This document shows positions 22,425 through 26,416 of a DNA stretch of 26,416 nucleotides, one piece after another (within the stretch, counting starts at the first letter, position 1; each line of letters starts with the position of its first letter). Position numbers and translations under genes: made by a program. The stretch spans positions 1-26,416 of the forward strand of contig JAZDHD010000166.1 of assembly GCA_043806215.1 (NCBI GenBank), written 5' to 3'. The notes beneath the pieces were generated by a model that saw only the letters and a program-made list of their open reading frames with translations, did not search any database and was not told where the DNA came from. This DNA comes from JAVHLK01 sp043806215 (lineage in GTDB: Bacteria; Desulfobacterota; Desulfomonilia; Desulfomonilales; Desulfomonilaceae).

Positions 22425-24284
22425 ATGTCGGGATTCATGGGCAAAGTGCTGCGGGTGAACTTAACCGAAGGCAGGGTTGCGGAAGAGGCCCTCCCCCGAG
22501 AGGACGCCCGGGCATTCCTTGGCGGAAACGGTTTGGCCACCAAGTACCTCTTTGATGAGCTGGCCGGAGGCGTAGACCCGTTTGGACCTGAGAACAAGCT
22601 GATCTACATGGCCGGGCCGTTGACCGGAACCGTCTCGCCCAGTTCGGGCCGTTTCAGCGCAGTGGCCAAGTCCCCGCTCACGGGCCTTTGGGGCTCATCC
22701 AATTCGGGAGGCCGTTTTGGCGTGGATCTGAAGAAGAGCGGGTACGACGGAATCGTCATCGAAGGGCAATCGGCCGAACTTGCGGCTCTCATCATCAGGG
22801 ACGGGTGCGCCGAACTGGTCTCCGCTCACGACCTCCGGGGATTGGGCGTCGCAGAGACCACCAAGAGCCTGAAAAACCGGTACGGCAAGAACCTCAACGT
22901 GTCGTGTATCGGGCTTGCAGGCGAGAATCGGGTCCGGTATGCCGCGATCATGAACGATGTCGGCCGAGCCCTTGGGAGATGCGGCCTGGGAGCCGTAATG
23001 GGGAGCAAGAACCTCAAGGCGATCGCTGCCGGCGGCAGCCGTCCCATTCAAGTGGCCGACAAGGAAGCGTTCAAGCAGGCGGCCAAGAAGGCGAGGGACT
23101 TTGTCAACGAAAGCATGTTGAAGATGACTTTGGAGGTCTACGGCACGGACATGGTACTGGACCTCGTCAACATCAAGGGCGGCCTGCCCACTCGCAACTG
23201 GCAAACCGGTTCATGCAGTTACGCCGACGCAATCAACGGACCGGCCATCAATGAAAAGGTCTTGGTCGGCCGTAAGGCCTGTTTCGCCTGTCCCATCGCG
23301 TGCGGACGTCTCTCCGAAGTGAAGACCGGCAAATACAAGTGTAAGGGCGAGGGACCGGAGTATGAAAGCGTGGGCGCTTTCGGTCCCATGTGCGACGTGA
23401 GCGATCTGGAGGCCGTCACCCATGCGCATATCCTTTGCAACGAATACGGCTTGGACACGGTGTCCGCGGGGAGCACCATCGCATTCGCCATGGAATGCTT
23501 CGAGAGGGGCATCTTGTCCGAGTCGGATTTGGACGGGAAGGCCCTGAAGTTCGGCGATGCGGACGCCATGATTCACATGATTCACCGTATTGCGGCGCGG
23601 GAAGGACTCGGCGACCTGCTGGCCGAAGGCACCAGACTCGTCGCACGGAAGATGGGGTTGGGCTCGGAAGAATTCGCAATGAACGTCAAGGGGCTCGAAC
23701 TCCCGGCCTATGACTGCCGGGCGACGAAAATCACGGGACTGGGATTCGTTACCTCCAACCGCGGCGGGGATCACATCACCGCGTATGTTCAGGGTCCCAC
23801 GTTTCTGGACATCCCTTTTCTCATCGTTGACGAAAGTACCATCGAAGACCCGAGGGTGGAAAACCCGGCCGAAGCCAAGGTCGTCAAAGACCTCGAAGAT
23901 GCGCTGACCGTTTTCGACTCGGTGGGAGCATGCAAATTCATGGGAATGGCCCTTATGGCCGAAGATGTGGTGCCGGTAATCGCAGGCGTCACGGGATGGG
24001 ATTTCTCGGTTGAAGAGTTCAGGACTGCGGGAGAACGGATCTTCAATCTTGCCCGGTTGTTCAACGTGCGAGAAGGGCTCACGAGGCACGACGACACTCT
24101 CCCGGCAAGGTTGCTCAAGGAGCCGTTGCCCGACGGGCCCGCCGAGGGGCTTGTTGTCGATCTGGAGCCCCTGCTTGACGCATACTACACATATCGCGGT
24201 TGGGATAATCAAGGGAGACCGACATTGAAGAAACTGAAGGAATTGGGCCTGGAACACACGGCAGAAAAAGTGGGGATCACGTAA
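22425..24284 (+). CDS. aor: Aldehyde:ferredoxin oxidoreductase family tungstopterin enzyme
   Basis: A 619-residue enzyme of normal AOR length. The N-terminal domain starts GFMGKVLRVNLTEGRV and contains FLGGNGLATKYLFDEL, GPLTGTVSPSSGRFSAVAKS and SNSGGRFGVDLKKSGYDGI; the pterin-contacting stretch LGAVMGSKNLKAI is at 188-200. The 4Fe-4S ligands are C286, C289 and C293 (CFACPIAC), with C503 (GACKFMG) as the distant fourth. GPEYES (310-315) and NRGGDH (H450) match residues near tungsten in known AORs. The ending NVREGLTRHDDTLPARLLKEPLP is family-typical. The enzyme interconverts a carboxylic acid and its aldehyde with ferredoxin-type electrons. GAGGGA precedes the ATG. The ligase gene starts 1 nt after its stop. 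The AOR-related benzoyl-CoA reductase subunit BamB was considered and judged less likely from context. Confidence 0.9.
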   Translation: MSGFMGKVLRVNLTEGRVAEEALPREDARAFLGGNGLATKYLFDELAGGVDPFGPENKLIYMAGPLTGTVSPSSGRFSAVAKSPLTGLWGSSNSGGRFGVDLKKSGYDGIVIEGQSAELAALIIRDGCAELVSAHDLRGLGVAETTKSLKNRYGKNLNVSCIGLAGENRVRYAAIMNDVGRALGRCGLGAVMGSKNLKAIAAGGSRPIQVADKEAFKQAAKKARDFVNESMLKMTLEVYGTDMVLDLVNIKGGLPTRNWQTGSCSYADAINGPAINEKVLVGRKACFACPIACGRLSEVKTGKYKCKGEGPEYESVGAFGPMCDVSDLEAVTHAHILCNEYGLDTVSAGSTIAFAMECFERGILSESDLDGKALKFGDADAMIHMIHRIAAREGLGDLLAEGTRLVARKMGLGSEEFAMNVKGLELPAYDCRATKITGLGFVTSNRGGDHITAYVQGPTFLDIPFLIVDESTIEDPRVENPAEAKVVKDLEDALTVFDSVGACKFMGMALMAEDVVPVIAGVTGWDFSVEEFRTAGERIFNLARLFNVREGLTRHDDTLPARLLKEPLPDGPAEGLVVDLEPLLDAYYTYRGWDNQGRPTLKKLKELGLEHTAEKVGIT

Positions 24285-24285
24285 A

Positions 24286-25965
24286 ATGACCGACCACAAT
24301 GGAAGAATCTGGCTGAAAAGCTACAAATTGGGCCCGTTTCAGCTTGCCTCCACAATGGCGCCCTATCCCGAGGTGCCGGTCTTCACGTTCCTGGAGGCTG
24401 CCGTGGCCAGGTTCGGAAGACGGCCCGCGTGTCTCTACCGGGAACGGGTCATGACCTATCAGGAGTTGGGAGGCCTCGTAGACAGGCTCGCATCGGGGCT
24501 CAGGTCCATGGGAGTTGAGCCGGGGGACCGGGTGGCCACCATACTCAACACCTCTCCCCAGTACGTCATCTCCGATTTTGCGATTCAAAAGGCCGGTGCC
24601 GTGCATGTGCCGTGCAGCCCGCTTCACAAGTCGCATGATCTGGCCCATGAGATCGGCGAATCGGGAGCCGAAACCCTCATTTGCCTGGACGAGATTCTGC
24701 CCGAGGTCCGGTCGCATGATTTCTCCGCGGGTTTGAGAAACATCATAACAACCTCGGCCGACGACTTCTCGGCAATGGAATCGGAAACACGGACGCTGCC
24801 CGGCTGCGTCGAGCTTCGAGATCTGATTGACCAGTCGGATCCGACCCCGCCGAAAACGGATATCAATCCCAAGGAGGACCTGGCCTTGTTGGTCTTCACC
24901 GGTGGCGCCACGGGCCGTCCCAAGGGAGTTATGCTGACCCACTACAACCTCGTCGCGAATACCATCCAGGCTCTGCCGTGGGCCATGGGTCCTCTGCAGA
25001 AGGGCATAATCGGCAAGTCATCCGTGCTGATCGGGATTCCCGTGTTCCATTCGTACGGCCATTGGGCCATCCGTGCCGCCGTCAACTGGGGACTCCAGAT
25101 GATCATGATCCCCGACCCAAGGGACACGGCCGGCATAGCGGCCCTCCTGAAGGCGAACCGGCCGTTCATGGCTCCGCTGGTTCCGACCCAGTACATGAAA
25201 TTGCTCGAACATGGACTCGGAAGGACCAATACGACGTTCACCTCGGGTGCGGCCCCTCTGCCTCCCGAACTGGCCGCCCGGTTCAAGAAGATGACCGGCA
25301 TGCCGATCACGGAGGCGTACGGGTTGACCGAAACCAGCCCGGTGACGCACTTCAACCTCTCCAGCTTCTCCAAGATCACCGGGTTTATGCCGAGTGAAAA
25401 GAAGGCTTCCATCGGCGTGCCCGTTGCCGACACCGAGGCCAGGCTGGTGGATCCGGTTGTGGGTTCCGAGGTCCCGCTGGGCGAGGTCGGCGAGCTTTAC
25501 ATCAAGGGCCCGCAAGTGATGAAGGGCTATTGGCCGACACCGGGTGCCGGATTGGCAAACGGTTGGCTCCCCACGGGCGATCTGTGCCGTATGGATTCCG
25601 AGGGCTATTTCTACCTGGTGGACCGGGACAAGGACATGATCAACGTGAGCGGAAACAAGGTGTACTCGACCCGCGTCGACGAAGTCATCTTCGAACACCC
25701 GGGAGTCGCCCAGGCCGTGAGCATAGGCATACCGGATCGTGACCGCCCTGGAAGCGAGCGGGTGAAGGCCTTTGTGGTCCTCAAGGAGTCCCACGCGGGG
25801 AAAGTGACCGAAGAAGACATTATTGCGCATTGCAGCGAGCGGCTCGCTCCGTACGCGGTTCCCAGAAGCATCGAGTTTCGAGACGGCTTGCCCATGACGG
25901 TCACGCAGAAGCTGTTCAAGAAGCAGCTTCGGGACGAGGAAATGGCGAGGTCTGAAGGGCGGTAA
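24286..25965 (+). CDS. FadD-like acyl-CoA synthetase / AMP-forming acid:CoA ligase
   Basis: A 559-residue adenylate-forming enzyme. The phosphate loop is FTGGATGRPKGVMLTH (204-219), A5 is EAYGLTETSP (343-352), the ribose-binding Asp is D432 (PTGD), the hinge is DRDKDMINVSGNKVY (446-460) and the catalytic lysine is probably K542 in TVTQKLFKKQLR. It lacks the HN pair and PRTHxDY of the EntE-like ligase on the other strand, so it belongs to the fatty/medium-chain or general acid:CoA ligases. The ATG at 24286 lies 1 nt beyond the AOR stop codon with GGGGA upstream, so translation is coupled. It could activate the acid made by AOR (or supply AOR's substrate balance) to a CoA thioester for the dehydrogenase homologue. 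It is the last gene of the operon. The 175 bp after it (25966-26140) show nothing recognisable. Confidence 0.9.
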   Translation: MTDHNGRIWLKSYKLGPFQLASTMAPYPEVPVFTFLEAAVARFGRRPACLYRERVMTYQELGGLVDRLASGLRSMGVEPGDRVATILNTSPQYVISDFAIQKAGAVHVPCSPLHKSHDLAHEIGESGAETLICLDEILPEVRSHDFSAGLRNIITTSADDFSAMESETRTLPGCVELRDLIDQSDPTPPKTDINPKEDLALLVFTGGATGRPKGVMLTHYNLVANTIQALPWAMGPLQKGIIGKSSVLIGIPVFHSYGHWAIRAAVNWGLQMIMIPDPRDTAGIAALLKANRPFMAPLVPTQYMKLLEHGLGRTNTTFTSGAAPLPPELAARFKKMTGMPITEAYGLTETSPVTHFNLSSFSKITGFMPSEKKASIGVPVADTEARLVDPVVGSEVPLGEVGELYIKGPQVMKGYWPTPGAGLANGWLPTGDLCRMDSEGYFYLVDRDKDMINVSGNKVYSTRVDEVIFEHPGVAQAVSIGIPDRDRPGSERVKAFVVLKESHAGKVTEEDIIAHCSERLAPYAVPRSIEFRDGLPMTVTQKLFKKQLRDEEMARSEGR

Positions 25966-26140
25966 TGTTGCGGGGCACAGGGAGGGTGGGCACGGGGAAA
26001 CTGTCTCAAGAAGTCCCGGAAAGGCTGGAATCACGGTACCAACAGCGAATCGGGATTGTACGTGAAAGGGATCTCACCCGGGTGGTGCAGGTTTGACTAT
26101 GTGATGTCGGATGGTTACCCAATTCCTCCTTACCCCCGAT

Positions 26141-26416
26141 GGGCACCGACATAAGCGGTTTGGTCACGCCGGACGCTCTTTGCCCGGCACTGAAGTACCG
26201 GGCTACTTTCGGCCGCCCCTGTCGGGGCTTGGAGGCCTTAGTGTTCTATGGCGCAAATACGGTCGCACATTTCCAAACACGCGGTAGCGTCCCGGCGTCT
26301 CTGCCGGGCGTGTTTGTAGGGGCACCCCCCTGTGGGTGCCCACGGGTAGGCACAGGGGCCTACCCCTACCAATCCGGCACGGAGGCCGGCGCTACCAAAG
26401 CAGGCCTTGCGGCCTT
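26141..26416. repeat. Palindrome-rich dispersed repeat, copy B (cut by the right window edge)
   Basis: It has the same orientation and same block order as copy A at 20222-20645. ATAAGCGGTTTGGTCACGCC starts the first shared block; the second runs from about 26283 to the window end. The hairpins are kept although the bases differ: CAAACACG (26274-26281)/CGTGTTTG (26309-26316) encloses CCCGGC/GCCGGG, and CCCCTGTGGGTGCCC (26327-26341) pairs with GGGTAGGCACAGGGG (26344-26358). Only one CCGGCGCTACC unit is present, so copy B is shorter. No coding capacity was recognised. It may continue beyond the window. Confidence 0.85.

Noticed and set aside
22425..24284. AOR-family gene as BamB (class II benzoyl-CoA reductase)
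   Set aside because: BamB belongs to the same superfamily, but no other Bam subunits are adjacent, and the partner genes (ligase, SCP2-like) fit an ordinary AOR better. Not fully excluded without alignment.

Overview
The window reads like the chromosome of an anaerobic bacterium of the Desulfobacterota (old Deltaproteobacteria) type. This is inferred from gene content: a tungsten-type aldehyde:ferredoxin oxidoreductase with a multi-cluster Fe-S partner, a branched-chain-type ABC importer joined to acyl-CoA catabolism, a single-domain Fe-S old-yellow-enzyme homologue, a sigma-54 activator, fairly high GC, and GC-rich dispersed palindromic repeats between genes. No species is claimed. No tRNA, rRNA, CRISPR array, insertion sequence or prophage gene was seen.

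Left part (1-4.9 kb): the 5' end of an unidentified minus-strand gene leaves the left edge. Then come a Ycf46-like AAA ATPase, a triple-PAS sensor histidine kinase of the NarX/DegS type, and a LuxR-type response regulator that converges on the kinase with an 11-bp overlap.

Middle (4.9-16.1 kb, all minus strand): eleven genes in a row look like one transcription unit or a few overlapping ones. In transcription order: a degenerate HAD-fold protein, an unknown protein, an OYE-family Fe-S flavoenzyme, an EntE-like aryl-acid:AMP ligase, an NAD-type short-chain dehydrogenase, an acyl-CoA dehydrogenase, then livG-livF-livH-livM and a periplasmic binding protein. This reads as uptake of a carboxylic acid, probably aromatic or cyclic, activation to its CoA thioester, and oxidation. 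In front of the first gene is a consensus sigma-54 promoter (TGGCACG-N4-TTGCT). A large inverted repeat sits 110-195 bp upstream of it, where an activator would bind. The next gene upstream encodes a PAS-containing sigma-54 activator, the obvious candidate regulator.

Right part (18.5-26.0 kb, plus strand, divergent from the activator): an acyl-CoA dehydrogenase homologue lacking the usual catalytic glutamate, an SCP2-like carrier, a multi-cluster Fe-S protein, a second SCP2-like carrier, an aldehyde:ferredoxin oxidoreductase and a FadD-like acyl-CoA ligase. The last four are tightly packed (13-30 nt gaps, then 1 nt). They are bracketed by two same-orientation copies of a palindrome-rich repeat (about 20222-20645, and 26141 to the window end). 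The cluster suggests handling of a hydrophobic acid/aldehyde/CoA-ester couple with low-potential electrons, and is the best candidate here for an undescribed pathway.

A second dispersed element, with a conserved 32-bp flank and a palindromic core, occurs at 4623-4780 and 11636-11756. All functional statements come from reading sequence and motifs by eye; no database search was possible.
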